Shown: positions 12,901-26,300 of the stretch, in pieces
Position numbering within the stretch: the first letter of the stretch is position 1
How the letters are laid out: each line of letters opens with the position of its first letter
Source: Plecoglossus altivelis
Taxonomy: Eukaryota > Chordata > Actinopteri > Osmeriformes > Plecoglossidae
Direction: 5' to 3'
DNA length: 64,000 nt
Assembly (NCBI GenBank): GCA_036571765.1
Contig: BROE01000003.1
Coordinates: 5,821,570-5,885,569 of the forward strand
The notes under the pieces: model-generated
The model's database searches: none
Told to the model about the DNA's origin: nothing
The model's input: the letters and a program-made list of their open reading frames with translations, nothing else
Made by a program: the position numbers and the translations under genes

Positions 12901-15900
12901 TGTATGAAATACACCTACAGGTAGACTTGTGCTCAACAGAAAAATATTATCTTGGTAGGTCTTGGAGGAATTAACCTGTTGAATTCTAGGATGGAAATTT
13001 ACAAGTGAATGATTGATAGGCCTTTGCATGGCATTGATAGTGCTCGGTATCTCTCAGAAAACGACCCTGTGTCTACACCTCGTAAATCTCTCACTCATGT
13101 CAGTCTGAATCTGCAGGAACTACGGGAGCCGGGGGAATTGGAAGGGCTCATTTAAAACCTGCTTTGTTGGAGCTGTTGTTTTTCTGCTGTTCCTTTTGGG
13201 GCGTTTGGGGATAGTTACATTGCCTCCGCCTGGCTACATTTTTGTGAAGAGCGTGTGTGGGTGTGGGAGTGTGTGTGGATGTGCTGTTCTGTGTGTGTGT
13301 GTTTGTGTCTGTGACACCATGTCTGTATGTCACCCGTGTGTAAGTCCATTTGAGAGGGAGGTGGAGTGAAAGATCAAGATTCTTTTTAAACAGGCCAGGG
13401 CCCATCTGGTTGTGATTGGCGCAAGAAAAAAGCCTTGTGTTCTGGGAACTGGCAGCATAACTGCAGCACAGCCACAGCCACTCAGTACAGTTAGACCACT
13501 AGAAAACATGGGAAAAATCCCCCCTCCTCTCTCATTCATCGCCAGTTCACTCACAATCCCACAGAAAAGCCTGTGGCAGTGTTCCAGTGTCCAGTAAATG
13601 CCTACATCCTTCCCCATTGGAATATGGACAAGGACCCTAAGGCAGGTACTATAAAGCGTAGGACCATTACTTTTGCAGGACCGACCGTGTGTTGGATAAT
13701 GGTTGGCCGCCCAAGGCGAAACGGTATCTAAATGTCCTTTGGCTATTTGCGCTGCCAGTCAAGAGAGGTGGATGGGTAAATTGCACCAGTCAGCTGGCAT
13801 TTTGAAAAGGAGTCTCACCAAACACTTTACTTAGTGGAGGGGTGCTAAAATCGGTTATTTTTTCATCTCTTTGATTTGCGCAGGTGTGTGTGCGTGGGGT
13901 GTGTGTATGATGACAGAATGCAGATTTAACTTGACAGAGAGACCCTGCGCCCCTCGTTTCTCGGGAGAGGAGAGCGGAAGATGGAGCAATTAAAACTGAC
14001 GCGCTGGTCTCCAGCTGCCCCAGCCAGTCCGTGTTTCTGCTGTCCGTCCTCATCACACTGTTTCAGCCTGCAGTTAAAATTGCACCTGTGTGAGGGCTGC
14101 TACTTTAGCTGATAGCCTAGCGCCGCCGCACTGCAACGCCCTGTCACTTCTGCAAGCTCTCACACTAGTCTAGATGGAGTGGATGCGCTTGGCCTTGTGA
14201 ACTTACATTCTGGACACTGGGTTGGGTTTGGACTCCCAGGGTGGAGTTCACTTTATATCGGTAGACTGTTAGACCGTTTGGTGCTTTTGCTCAGGGACCA
14301 ACTGGCAAGTGTTACAAGCGTGTGTGTGCGTGAGTGTGTGTGTGACAGCCGTTTGTGTGTGTGCGGGATGGTTGTGTGTGTGCGGATGGGAGGCCGCCTC
14401 CAGCCAGGCGCCGAACTGCACTGATGTTTCCACACATGCCGCCGAGGCAGTGACCCTCACAGCCATAATGACGTCGGGGTTAATTCCCGGGGAGTGGCCC
14501 GCCTCTCTGAGGCAGAGGAGTGAAACTGGAGGGGCGGGGGGGGCGAGGGGGGGCTTGGAAGAGGCTAGCGACAGCCGTAGCGATGGAACGTGCAAACCTC
14601 ATCTTCCCCATGTAGCTCTGAGTGGTCTGGTTCCACCCAATCCTTTCTGATGGGATTTCACGAGCTGCCAATAATCCACTGCTATTGCAAACAGCCCTTT
14701 TCTTTCCTTCTCTTTGCGTGCGCTCTCCCTCCTCTCTTCTCCCATTTATAATACTAAAAATACTTTTTGTAGCAAAACAGAGGCAATGGGAATCTTTTTT
14801 ATCCCCGAGTCACTGCTGAAATGTTTGGGAGGGTTTTTCTGGCACAGCAGCACACAGTGGGAATTACACTGTGACAATCTCCTACTCCATCTTGGGGGCT
14901 GTGTGGAGACGCAGAAATGCCCATTTTGCTGTTGCATTAAGTGATTTGTGGAGCTGTATTTGAAGGGATTGTTTGTGGAGAACACAGGAGGGAACATCCA
15001 TTTGCATGCCATTTTCTTCACACAGTGAAGAACGATTATTGAACATACAATTTAGTTTCACTCCACTTCTGCATTGTGTGGGAAATTGCAGTTTTGGCCC
15101 TTTGTTAAAATGGCAGCAAGGCAGACAGTTATTCCTTGTACATATTTTACAGTCTGTTTTGTGTTTAATGTTGGTACTATGAAGCCCAACACAGAGTTAG
15201 CTAGATCAAAGAGCACTGACCTGAGAGGGAGGGAGGGAGAAAGAGAGGGAGAGAGAAAGAGAGAGAGAGAGGGATGGAGGGAGTCAGAGACTGAAGGAGG
15301 AATGGGGAAAGAGGAAGAGAGACAAAGGGAGCCAGGCTGAGGGAAGTGTTGGATCAGACTCTCTTAGGGGGTTTTTTCACAGCAACTCTGGCACAAACTC
15401 CCAGTTTGTATCTGCTGCGGCTGCAGTTTAGTCTGAGTTTGTTGTGAGTTGATGATGAGAGGACTGCCAGTTTGACTGTTATCTTCTAGGGAGTGGAGGA
15501 AGGGGGGGGGGGGTTTGATGGACGCACTGCAAAACCCACCTTGTGTTGTTACGTAACAGCCGATATTGAGCGTGACCCAGTGCCACTTTATCTTGCCCTC
15601 TTGTAGATTGCATTCCATAATCTAATGAGACAGATTTTCTTTAATGGAATCCTTCACGAAGGCATGGCTACTATGAATTACTACGATAAAACTTCAGACT
15701 GCTTCGAGACTGAAAGCCTTGCCTAGTCTACCAGCGTGTCTTGGGAGAAATATGGGCTTAGTCATTCTGATAGACTGGAGACAGATTTGGCACCATATGA
15801 TATTTTCCAGTCAAATCAAACCAGGGAAAGACTGAGTAAATATTTATTCCAGTCTCTGTAATTCCCTATAGTGTTGTAGTGGGTTCTACTAATTATACGG

Positions 15901-16490
15901 AATGGCATTCTGGGACAGCGCTACTTAGTGTAGACCTCATGTCTATCATTTAGGTCTGATGGCAGAGGAAATGAGGGGAGACGCGTCCGTTTTTAGGGGA
16001 AGGTGTTGGAAGCTAAGTGACAAGATAAAGTCCCTTTTAAGTGTCGGCAAACATGGCACCAGGCAGTGGCAAGCACAGCACAGTACAGTAAATGTCACAC
16101 AGCACTCTAAACAAATACCTCCTATGGATCAACAGAGAGACAACGCAGCGAGGGGGAGGGAACTGGGGGAAACCATCAACCGAGGAAAAATAATCCAGCC
16201 AGAGACACGAATGAATCATACTAATTGACTTTAAACAACGTAGTGGGCTTTAATTATGCCTCTTGGAAATAGAGAGAAACTTACAGAGGAAGTGAAGGTA
16301 GATGGAGGAAGAAAAGAAAGTGGAGGAGGGGGGGGGCTGAGGGGGCATTAGCGAAGCAAAATGGTTGTGGAGCTTGTTCGCGGATTCCTCCTGTGCCGTC
16401 ATCGCAGGCCTGTTTTGGTTCCTGCCTGTTGTGGGCGCAGGGGAACGGGAGGAGAGGAGGAGCGTTTGGCGCCAGTTACGGCATTCGTTC
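9959..16490. other. Non-coding stretch with CpG-rich and repeat-poor blocks
   Basis: It begins with a CpG-rich block (10,006-10,394, listed separately). The part from about 10,430 to 10,980 is A/T-rich and repeat-poor, as is 12,110-13,150. Both have the look of conserved non-coding DNA, but conservation cannot be seen from one sequence. A C-run (11,271-11,287) and a degenerate CCATCC/CTCCCT repeat (about 11,330-11,460) lie between. A further C/G-run occurs near 15,500. No exon is defensible. Confidence 0.55.
10006..10394 (+). other. CpG-rich block with acceptor-like left edges
   Basis: Composition shifts sharply from a CT array to G+C-rich, CpG-dense DNA. Acceptor-like pyrimidine tracts ending in CAG precede position 10,009 and position 10,248. 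From 10,248 an open frame of about 48 codons, starting TLLGVPSGSQAPAP and containing RHVRRKNPLLPSP, runs to a stop at 10,392-10,394. No family is recognised, and G+C-rich DNA produces open frames by chance. The block could be a CpG island with a promoter or untranslated exon, or a short terminal coding exon. Confidence 0.3.
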
Positions 16491-16594
16491 ACCCCTCCTC
16501 CTCTCCTTACCCCTCCTCCTCTCCTTACCCCTCCTCTCCTTACCCCTCCTCCTCTCCTTACCCCTCCTCTCCTTACCCCTCCTCCTCCTCTCCT
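16491..16594. repeat. Pyrimidine minisatellite, 15/18-bp units
   Basis: Six tandem copies of a unit beginning ACCCCTCCTC have lengths of 18, 18, 15, 18, 15 and about 20 bp. All cytosine and thymine sit on the + strand apart from the single A that opens each unit. Because the units are multiples of three, they create proline- and leucine-rich pseudo-frames on +, and lysine- and arginine-rich ones on -. Confidence 0.9.
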
Positions 16595-19500
16595 CTAGTT
16601 GCCTTGGGCACGGCACGGGCCCAGGAGAAGTGCCCAGATGTGTTGCTTGGCTAGCGGTTAGCCGCTTGCTTGGGGCAGCCCTCGTGCCAGGACCCCTGAG
16701 TTTGATGAAGGGGGTGAGGGGGCTCCATTTGGCAGTCGACATCAACGTTGTAGGGGGGAGCATCAGCCCTCCTCCTCCCTCCACCTCTCTCCTCCAGGAG
16801 GCTCCGCAGAGAGCGAGGGCACCTGCGGCACGGGAATTCATCATAGCCTTGCCTGTAGCGTCATGTTAGTGTTCACGTCCCAAATGGGGGGGGGGGGGAA
16901 TCTGGAGCAAGGCTGCACCCCCACATGGCAATCCCCCCCCCACCGTCTCCCAGCTGCACCACAGAACCTAATCCACATGGTGCCCCCACCTCCCCCCCCA
17001 TCCGCCCCTCTGCCTCCTTCCCTTTTGAGGCATCCATCACCCTCAGGGACGAAGGAGAAATCATTTACAGTACGCAAGGTTGATTGACGACACAGAGTGA
17101 GTTTCATCACTTTCACTCTCTCTCCCCACACACAGATGTAATACACTGCCTGGAAGGGGCCAACGCGTCCACAAAGGCAATCAGAAATGGTTTCTGAAGA
17201 CGTGACACCCTAAAGTTCAAAAGCAGCTGGGGGCAGGAAAAAAACCATCACAGGTTCTCAACAGGAACCTCCCCGCCGGAGGAAATGTCTGTCTTGTCAC
17301 TTTCCCTGTTTTTGTCAATACGTTGACGCTCTTGTCCCATCATGCGCTGGTGGAAGGTTGGCTAAGGCACAACGTTGAGAAATGAGAACGGGATTTTGTT
17401 CAAATGGGGACAAATATGGTTTTAATTGAAAAAAGGGTTCAGTCAAACCCATGAAACATGGACCAAGTCGGACTGGAAAGTATCCTATTCTGTGGGAATG
17501 GAGGTAGCCTGGTGAAGAGGAAGAAATGGTCTAATCCGACCTTGGGAATGCTCTTGAGTTTGCTTGTACGTCGACTAGCGGGTTTATAGAATGTTAAGGA
17601 GATTAAGTGGAAACTTCTGGAGAATCCCTTATAATCCACGGTTCCTTCTGATCAAAGGGGCCCAGATAGCTTTGAGTTGAACCTACTTTTTTCTTCCCTG
17701 TCTTCTCTCTCAGAGTGGTTCTGTAGATTTTTCCAATTAAATGATCCTCCGCAGCGTTGTGTGGTGTTTGGACCTTGCTATTCGGAGGGGGAGAGAGGGA
17801 AATAATATCTTGCACTTTTCCTCCATAATTCCCAGCCAGTGTAATTGGAAGGAATGGGGAATTGAAAGAACCTAGGGGTTGGTCATGGGTCCGTGTGCGA
17901 GTTGTACACTGGTCAATTGACTCTTGAGTACGCATCTACTAGCTCTTCACACTTGAGAAATATGAACTCTCTTAAATCGCACAAACCTAATCTTGTCCCA
18001 CCCTTCAGACAGCGCTACCCTATTAGCAAGAATAATTGTCCAGCTCTTCTCAGCCTCTCTTACTCTTCTAATTGGAGGGTGAGGGTATGGATGGGTAGTG
18101 GAGTTTGGGAGAGGTGTGTTGTAGTCATTTTGCGGTTGAACTCAGGGTTGGGTTCCAGTGGTGTCGGGGGAGGTTTAGGGAAAGACTGCTGAAGTTATGT
18201 GTAGCTACTGTAGACTCAAGCTCAAACAGAAACTGATATCCAGCTTTTTAACTAGATCACAGGTCGTACCAACCCATCGACGGATTAACTGATTATTTAA
18301 CATGACAACATTACACCCACGCAAGGGACGCACAAAAAGTGTCTGCTATCAACACGGAAGGGACGATCCTGTGTTTGTGGTCAGTAAAATTAGCGCTGAG
18401 AGAACTAAGGGCAAAGCATCTTGTATAACTTGAGCCATGGGGCCTACATGTAGCTACAGCACAGTCAGAAACTAACACAGTTCAGACTCGCTCTGCCTGA
18501 ACGTGGAATCCCAACTCTTTCGCAGAATACTAAGGAACAATTGAAGAGCAAGAACAATAGCACTATCTGTTGTGGAAGAGGGAGTCCTGCCATCCCACCT
18601 GATCCGAGATACAAGGGAAGCACACAGAGCTTTATATAGCCTACTTGAAAGCACTCCCTCAAACGCAGGGCCCCAATCTTTCTTTCAGTGTTTTCTACAG
18701 AGATCGGCGAGATGGAACAAAAAACGAAGTACGGTTTGAGAGAAAATAAAGATGTGTCTTTATTTTATGAAGTACATAATAGGACCGGAGGGGATTTGAA
18801 CGGGGGGAGAGGGAGGGAGGGAGAGGGGAAGAGGGAGGGGGAGAGGGAGGTAGAGTCAAATCGACAGCACACGTCTACAGGGTAATGGGTGTTTCCTAAT
18901 GGAGGCTGAAGTGGTTGGAATCATGGTTGCGCTTCCTCTCAGAGGTGACAACTAGAAGGGAGAAGGTTCATGAATCGCCAGCTATCGCTTGGAGCCAAAT
19001 GGCACGGAGGAAGCAATGGATTTTTGGGTCAAATACAAGCAAAGGGTTGGGACGTCATGCATCTACAGACAATTTCTGAAAACAGGAAGGAACGCCAAAA
19101 AGCATAATTATGGTTTTTATCCACCTGACTAGCTACATAACACCTGTGTTAGTAAGTAGAGAGAACAGAGCTAGAGATCAAAATACTGTCCGTACAGCTG
19201 TCAAGATTTGTGCACTTAAATGGCTCCACAGATTGTCCAAAAGCATTTCTGGCGTGACCATAACTTTGTTAAAGTGAGGTCAGATGCACAACCTTACTAT
19301 CATTCCAAACAGGATGACACTCCTCTACACAAAGACGTGTCCACCAGTTATTTCCCACTCAGAAATACCTAAACCACTAGGCTACCATGATGTGATTAGT
19401 TGAAGCGGGCAGTGCAGTTAATATGTACTCTCCAGTCTGTAAAACTCTTAACCTTTTGAATAATTCACTCTCCCTTGAGCCATTGTTTACCAATGCTGAA

Positions 19501-22500
19501 GCAATTAAGTCCACCACAGTCTGTCTGCAAATGTAACAGATCGCATAAAACCGCCGCCTCCATTGTCTTTTTTTGTTCGTTTTTTTTGGTACTTTCTACT
19601 TCTTTGACATCCCACAATGGGAGTCACGAAACATGGTGCCTAAGGTGTATCTGTTGGCGTCGGTATTTAGCCGTAGCACCTCTCTGATCACCGTACGCTT
19701 CTCTACTGTGTTTATACTTGATGACAGTGATTTCGCACAAGTTTCCCTCGTGCCAGATCCTTCCGAAACTTCTCCCCAGTTGTTTCCACTACCACCACCA
19801 CCACCTCCACATAAATAACAGAACAAGAAAGTTAACTTGTCTGTCTTGCGTTATCTCCGCTTTGCCAACACACCAGCACTCCCAGGAAACCATGACAGAA
19901 TATTGATGTGCAACTTCCCCCAGAGTCCCCTTCCCTACCCGTCCTCCTGCCATCCCACTTCCCTATCTCTGCCCACGTCCCTCCTTTTCTCTCTGCTCCT
20001 CCTCTTTACTCTTCTCGTCCTCAGCTTTGCCTGCTCATCCCTCCACGGGACAAAGAGTTCAAACCACTGGCGTGGAGGAGCTGTCTCATTCGCTGTCAGC
20101 CGGCCCCCTCTCCAGAGACTGCTAAGTTCAGATGTTACAGGAGGTGATTGAGAGTGAACCCAAACTTCAAGCAGGGAGGTGGAGGCGTGTGTGTGTTTGC
20201 TCCCCCAACATAACTGAGAGCCTGTCAGACGTTTTGTTAGCATCAACACTTTCTTTGTCGGCAGCCAGAGGAGAGGAATGGCTTCCACTGTCGTCTGGGC
20301 TTTCGCTCTCAGAGAGTGTCTTCTGCCTGCCTGGTTCCCTTGTTGTTAAAGCTTGAGGTGGACGGGGGGCGGGTGGGCGGCGGCGGGGGGGGGGGGGGGG
20401 GGGCTCGCAGAGATCAGCCGAAGTGCCCAAGTGGAAAAATGACTTCAGAGTGGATGCCTATGCCCCCCCCTCCGTCCCCCCCGTCGTCGTTTGAAAATAC
20501 TCAGACTCTTCCCATGCAGGGAAGAGTGGACGCACCTCGCCAACTGGGGATTGGAGTTTGGAGCGAAGGAGAGAGTGAAGTCCATCTTGGTTGAAGGGAA
20601 GATGCCTGGGCCAGATTGCAGGTGCACCTCCCTGTGACTCCATTGCTTAGAGAAGGGACAGGAAATCTTTCCCCCTAATCTTCTAATGCGAAAAGGAAAG
20701 CAACTGAAGTGGGGCTTCTCAGACCACCACGTAAACCCTCAACACTTATCTCTCTGTCCCTTGCTCCCTCCGTTTCTCGCCGTTTTTCCTCATCTCTCCC
20801 TCTTCCGCTCTCCCAATCCCCTCTCTCATTTTCATCCCCCTCACCCTCAGCCGTCTCCTCCTTTAGCCTCATCTTTTCTCTCTCTTCTCTCTCTCTCTCC
20901 CTCTCCCCCCCCGCTCCCTCCCTCCCTCTCCCTCCTTCATCCCGGCCCCATCTGTCTGAACTCTGTCCATTTCCTCCACGACCTCGTAAAGACACTAGTA
21001 AGAGGATTCGAGCCTTTATGGTGTCAAACCAAATCATATTTCTGCCGCACATAGGATAAAAAGCTTAGATATTCAACATTTTATAGCTTAAAAGTATGTG
21101 ACGTCTGCCCACAGCCATAAGCTTCTCCCAGATTCATTTTCCTGGCGTCATATAGGCAATGTCCGTACACTCCAAAATAGAGGCTGCCATCTCTTTGTGT
21201 TTGTAGGAGACCACTGAATATTTCTTTGGCTGCAGGCAAGATTTTTTGCTGGGTAATAATCAGGATATATATCTGCCTTGATATCCTGTATGTCTTAGTG
21301 GCACGGGGAGTGTGCTAAGCCCCCTATTGATATTTGTTGTTTAGGAGATACGTCTGTAATGAAAAACCCAACCCAGCCTCGTAATCCCTTTGGCCAAGCT
21401 TACAATCCAGGATTTTAAGATGGCAAACGTGTTGCATTGTAAACACAGCAACATATCAACAAAGGAACACATGATTGTATTGAGTTGAGCAAGAATTTGA
21501 TAGGATCTGCGGAGTCGTGTGTTTCTGACCTGGATTGCGATTAGTTGAACCCCCCAAACCAGTCCCAGTCTGCCTTCTCTTTCCACCCATAAGCCATACC
21601 ATCATCATTTTATCTACTACTACTAATATTGAAACTGGATTACACAATGCTGGAGACTCTGGTGGAAGTAACACAAGTAATGATTCTTCTGGCAGACAGG
21701 TGTAGTTAGGAGCAAATTGGAAATTTGATTGCAGGTTTACCCAAGCATCATATTAAGTGGTAAAAAAATGGGGGAGGGTCGACACAATTATGGATTAAAC
21801 ATGTGAGAGAACTTGATAAACAATTTTAGATTCAACACACTGTAAGAACATGTCGCTGTGACCCCATATATCCATCAGGGGATTGTTTGGTTTGCGAATG
21901 ATTGGAAGACCTACCTCTTTCTGGTGTTGTCTAGGCCTCTGTGTATGTGTGTTCCCCCTGTAGAGAAGCTGCCTCAGCTATTGGTCTGCTTCTCCGACGC
22001 TGGGAATGGGATTGTGTACAATATGTGGAATGGTTGTGGTTTTCTCCATCTGCCCCCTACCCCACCCTCCGCCCCCGCGTCCCCGCCCCCGCCTCCAGAC
22101 ACCCTGCCAGGCTTCCTTCTGCCTTCATTCTGTTCAGCAGCCTCACAGCGACTCGTACGCCTTCCTCCACCTCCTCCCTCCTCCCCCTTTTCTTCTGTTG
22201 CCCTCGTCCTGCCATTCTCTGATTCCAGCTTGCTCCCTCCGTTATCCTCCTATGGATTCTATGGGCTTTTGTTTGATGTGTCGAGACGGTGATAAAGTCT
22301 TGGCTTTATCGACAGCACGCTTGCCCAGTGAGAGTGCAGCTTGAAACCCTCCTTGTCCCTGACCGTCTCCTGATGAGAGTCGGCGTGGAGGCTGCGAGCG
22401 GGTCGGCGCTCCCGTCTTCCTTCGGCTGCGGTCGAGGCAACTTTGGAGGCCCCGAGACTATTGATTGGAGAGCAATTTCAGAGCAACGCGGATGTGCTAG

Positions 22501-25100
22501 TGTTGCGTAACCTCTCATCGCTGTAGCTTATTGACTAGGATGAGGAACGGAAGAGGGTTACCCCCACAGATGGAGTATGTTTTCTACTTAAGATAACGCC
22601 CCTGGCTAATAATAATGTTTGTCATTTGACATTAGCCCTTGTAATCATGATGGACGTTGAGCAAAAGTGTCCTTTGATGTATCCTCTGCTGAGCCCACCC
22701 AACCTTGAAAGAAGATCGACACTCGTGGAAGCTTAGAACATCGTATTTCACTGCTGGTGGGGGTGCTTCGATGAGATGGGTTTCCCAGAAAAGTTTCTAA
22801 ACACTCACTCACTAGACACACACACGGGCACAAACACACACACTCACACAAACCCAGATGCATCCAGACACACAGACATATCCGCACACCTGGTGAGATG
22901 ATGGGCAGGGGAGATTGTGGAGCGGGAGACGGCGCGTAGCTTCAGCATGTCACCTCCGCTCCGCTATCAGGAGCCGCACGCCATCTGATAACCCCCCCCG
23001 CCGATCCCCAGCAACCCGTCGCCATGGCAACAATCGCCAGCCACCCCTCCAGCTGATACTTGTCACTGCCAGTCGTACGTTCCTCCTGCTAGGCTGCCAG
23101 CCTGCCTGCCCGCCTCTCACTCAGTGGGAGAAATGGCTCCGGAGAAGTGGACCAATCAGGGAAATAGACCAGCTGCACCACACTCTGCTTCTCACTGTAC
23201 CCAGGCCCTCTCAGCCTCATACATCTGTCTGCCTGTCTTATCTTCGTTCATCGAGAGACTAAAAGATGATCTCTGCCCAGACGCAGAGACTGCACAAAAC
23301 CCCCCTTTTTTCCCCCCCGTTGTTGTTGCAAGTGTTCCCTGGTCTCAGTCTTTCAAACAGGAGGCTCTCCACGGCTTTGAGGTGACGAAACGCACCCGGC
23401 TGCGTTTGTGTGCCGAGAGAACGCAGCCTGTCTCTGGAGAGCGGCGTAGTCTGGGAGCTGTAATTGTGGCTGTGGAGGACACAGTACAGGCGATCAACTG
23501 ACTCGGTTGTTCAGGGGAGAGAGAGAGAGGGGGGGTGGGGGGAGGGGCTGCCTCGCTTTTCCCTGTAGAGTACCTCGGAGTGGGGGAGTACTGCCAGGCG
23601 GTTAACAGAGGAACATGCCGAGACGAAACGCCGCACACCCCCGTCGCCCGACTCGGCCGTGCGTCGCTGTGGGAGACCATTAGCTGCCGTCTGAGACGCG
23701 TTTAAGTGCGTGCGGGTGGGAGGGAGGGAGGTGTGAGGTGTGCGGGGGGGGGCATCCCTGAGAAACCCATCACAGATGGAGAGACACCGGAGCTAGTTTC
23801 ATTGTCGTGCGACTCGGAGCATGTGCTGTCTCCGTAGCTTCCGAGATTGCACCTGCACGGGTCAAATATCTCTTAAGTGGTGTTCATCGGATCCAGCGTG
23901 TGTTTATGGGCGTCTTTGAAGCCCGCTGCACCCCTTGCTTCTAAAAGGGACTATACCGATAACATTCGATTTTGTCGGCTTTGTAATACGATGGCGCTTC
24001 TGTGGTAGTCAGATTGGAATACCTTTAAGCTCGATGCGTTCTCAGCATCTTTTGGCTTCTCGACCACCGTTTTGTCTGTTCTCATACATCTGATCAGAGA
24101 TCAGTGTCTCCTGACTCTCAAACCGTATCAAATACTTCCACAACGCCACTGAAAGACAATCTGTCCAGGAATCGGGGGCTGTTCGCGCTCACTAATACAC
24201 TCCATACCCAGGATCTCCCAGTGAATTAGGCCATTGATTGTTCCGCTAGTGAGAGTGCTGGTGGCTGCAACCTTTGAGCCCCCTCACTGCAGCTCTAATC
24301 CCCCCGTTGTCACATGATGCCTATGAATAGCGTATTGAGCAGTATTGGTTACACCATGATTGGACCACCAACGATTTTTCCCCTCACGTCACGCGTGTCC
24401 TTTCCCCCCTCAAAGCAGATCAGATCAGTCGGACCACTTAAGACCTATTTCCTTCTTGCAGATCGGGCCTCGCTCTTTCCCAAGATGTTATCTTAATCTG
24501 GGACTAAACTCAGTCCGTTTCCCGAAAGACGGCGTTTGGTGTCGAATAGGACCGAGTTGAATTGAGCACAAGGTCGGCTCACTTCCATACGCTTTTTTTT
24601 TTTGTTTCGTTCTTCCAAAAGTGCAAGGTTGACTTTGACGAGTTGTGATCTTTGACAGGTTGGAAAGGCCCTGTCTAGCTTTCTCATCATTACGGGAGTA
24701 GCATTAGGGAACGAGTACAGGCCTTAGCGAGGCCTGGCTTTGATTGAAGTCTAATTGGGGTGTAAGTTAGCCCAGTGGTACAGTGAATACTACTAATTAG
24801 GGTCTTTCTCTCGTAATTACCATGATGCGGCATAGCCAGGGCTTAAGCATGATGTGTATTTAGTGAAGCAATTAGGAAATTATCACCTGGAAAAATCCTG
24901 CTATCTGTTTTTATCTTCACGCTGGTCCCCCTTGGTGTTTGTTTAATACAATAAGGGATTTTTCTCTTTTTCGACGCGCGCCTCTCAAAAGGACACGCTA
25001 GCCGAGGAAGTGTGATGAATTTTGGTTTTTGATCCCCAGAGGCTCGTTTCTTATCAGGAGTGTTGTGATAGGAGGACTCGCTAACCCCCTCTGAGATCTC
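16595..25100. other. Non-coding stretch
   Basis: This is mixed sequence with poly-G at about 20,380-20,403, a pyrimidine-rich tract at about 20,750-20,950 and G-runs near 23,525-23,550 and 23,740. The parts 17,150-19,470, 21,050-21,900 and 23,760-25,000 are repeat-poor. CpG-dense patches near 22,380-22,510 and 23,380-23,720 could be promoter-associated, but nothing identifies a transcript start. Several TAATTA/TAATTG sites lie at 24,700-24,950. Open frames show no domains. Confidence 0.5.
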
Positions 25101-25128
25101 CCTCTCTCTCTCTTGCTCTCTCTCTCTT

Positions 25129-25203
<75 letters not shown>

Positions 25204-25266
25204 GTCCCTCTCTCAGTCCCTCACTCTCTCTCTCTCTGACTCTCTCTCTCTCTGTCCCTCTCTCAG

Positions 25267-25303
<37 letters not shown>

Positions 25304-25350
25304 ATGTCTCTCTCTCTCGCTCTGTCTCTCTCTGTCTCTACCCTTCCTCT
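25101..25350. repeat. Long (TC)n array
   Basis: About 250 bp of nearly pure TC repeat, interrupted by TGTCCCTC and CAGTCCC blocks in the right half. It is the longest simple repeat in the window. Confidence 0.97.
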
Positions 25351-25819
25351 CTCCCCTCCCTCTCTCTCCCTGTTCCCCTGCCTTCTCCATCCTCCGTTCC
25401 CGCTCTGTTAAGCCCCCTGCATTAAACATTCATACAGTACCTAGAGCATACTCTGCATACACATGACACCCACGCACACGGGCGTTCCTGCTCTCCTCCG
25501 TACTCCTCTACATCAGTGAGTTCCCGCTAATAAAGATACTTAGAGTAAATCCGCCGGGTCCCCATTCCGTGGCGGATTAGCTCCCTCACCCTGGGCAGGG
25601 AGAACAATCGGCGGAGGGGAGGAAACAATGGGCTGCCTTGTTGATACCGATGTGCTGTTTGGTCCTCAAGCTCGCTCTCCCTCCCCGTGCGCTTCTCAGT
25701 AAGGTCTCTCTCTCATTCTCTCTCTTGTCTCTCTCTCTCTCTCCCTTTCTCTTGTCTCTCTCTCTCTCCTGTGCGCACGCTCTTTATACCCCGCTCTCCC
25801 TCCCTCTGTACATCCCCTG

Positions 25820-26300
25820 GAAGCCCTCATAAATTAATAAGCATCAATATGCATAATGCCACTCTGTAGGAGTGCATTTGTGATATTGCTACAGTTGAAC
25901 CCTGACCCTATCGCTGCAGCAGCTCCAATTTGATTAAGCCGGCCAGCCCCTCTCTCCTGTCTCCTTCAGCCTGCGTGGAGGAAGTCCACTGCGACTGTCC
26001 TCCCCTTAGCCACTGCGCCGCGGCGGAGAACGCGCACAGTTCATCGGTGAAGTACTGTGCGGCAGGAGGCTATCCAGCCTCTCTCTCCGTCACACTTAGA
26101 AATTAAACGACATGCACGGGCCCCACCGGAGTCTTCGAGCAATTAGACAACGCTAGAAAAACACATTAATCTCGCTATTATATCTAGCCTCGTTAATTTA
26201 TGGTTGGGGTTCAAAAAGCTTCCTGCTCATTAATTGGCTGCGTTGGATGACACGCAGCGAAATTACATTTGCATAGATCATTTTTAAAAGTGCCTGATGT
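25820..26300. promoter_or_regulatory. Candidate enhancer with POU/homeodomain motifs
   Basis: The block contains ATGCATAAT (25,849-25,857), an octamer ATTTGCAT (26,267-26,274), AAATTAATAAG near 25,831 and several ATTAA/TTAATT sites near 26,165-26,235. It lies between repeat-dominated segments about 11 kb upstream of the plxnb2 start codon. The motifs are seen directly; enhancer function is inference only. Confidence 0.25.

Noticed and set aside
16630..16740. tRNA-like segment (GGCTAGCGGTTAGCCGCTTG)
   Set aside because: An A-box-like phrase is present, but the B-box spacing and tail are too weak to call a SINE.
24760..24800. tRNA-like TTAGCCCAGTGGTACAGTG
   Set aside because: It has only A-box resemblance, with no B box or tail within range.
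25101..25430. Long Ser/Leu- and Arg/Glu-repeat frames around the TC array
   Set aside because: They are pure translations of TC/GA dinucleotides.
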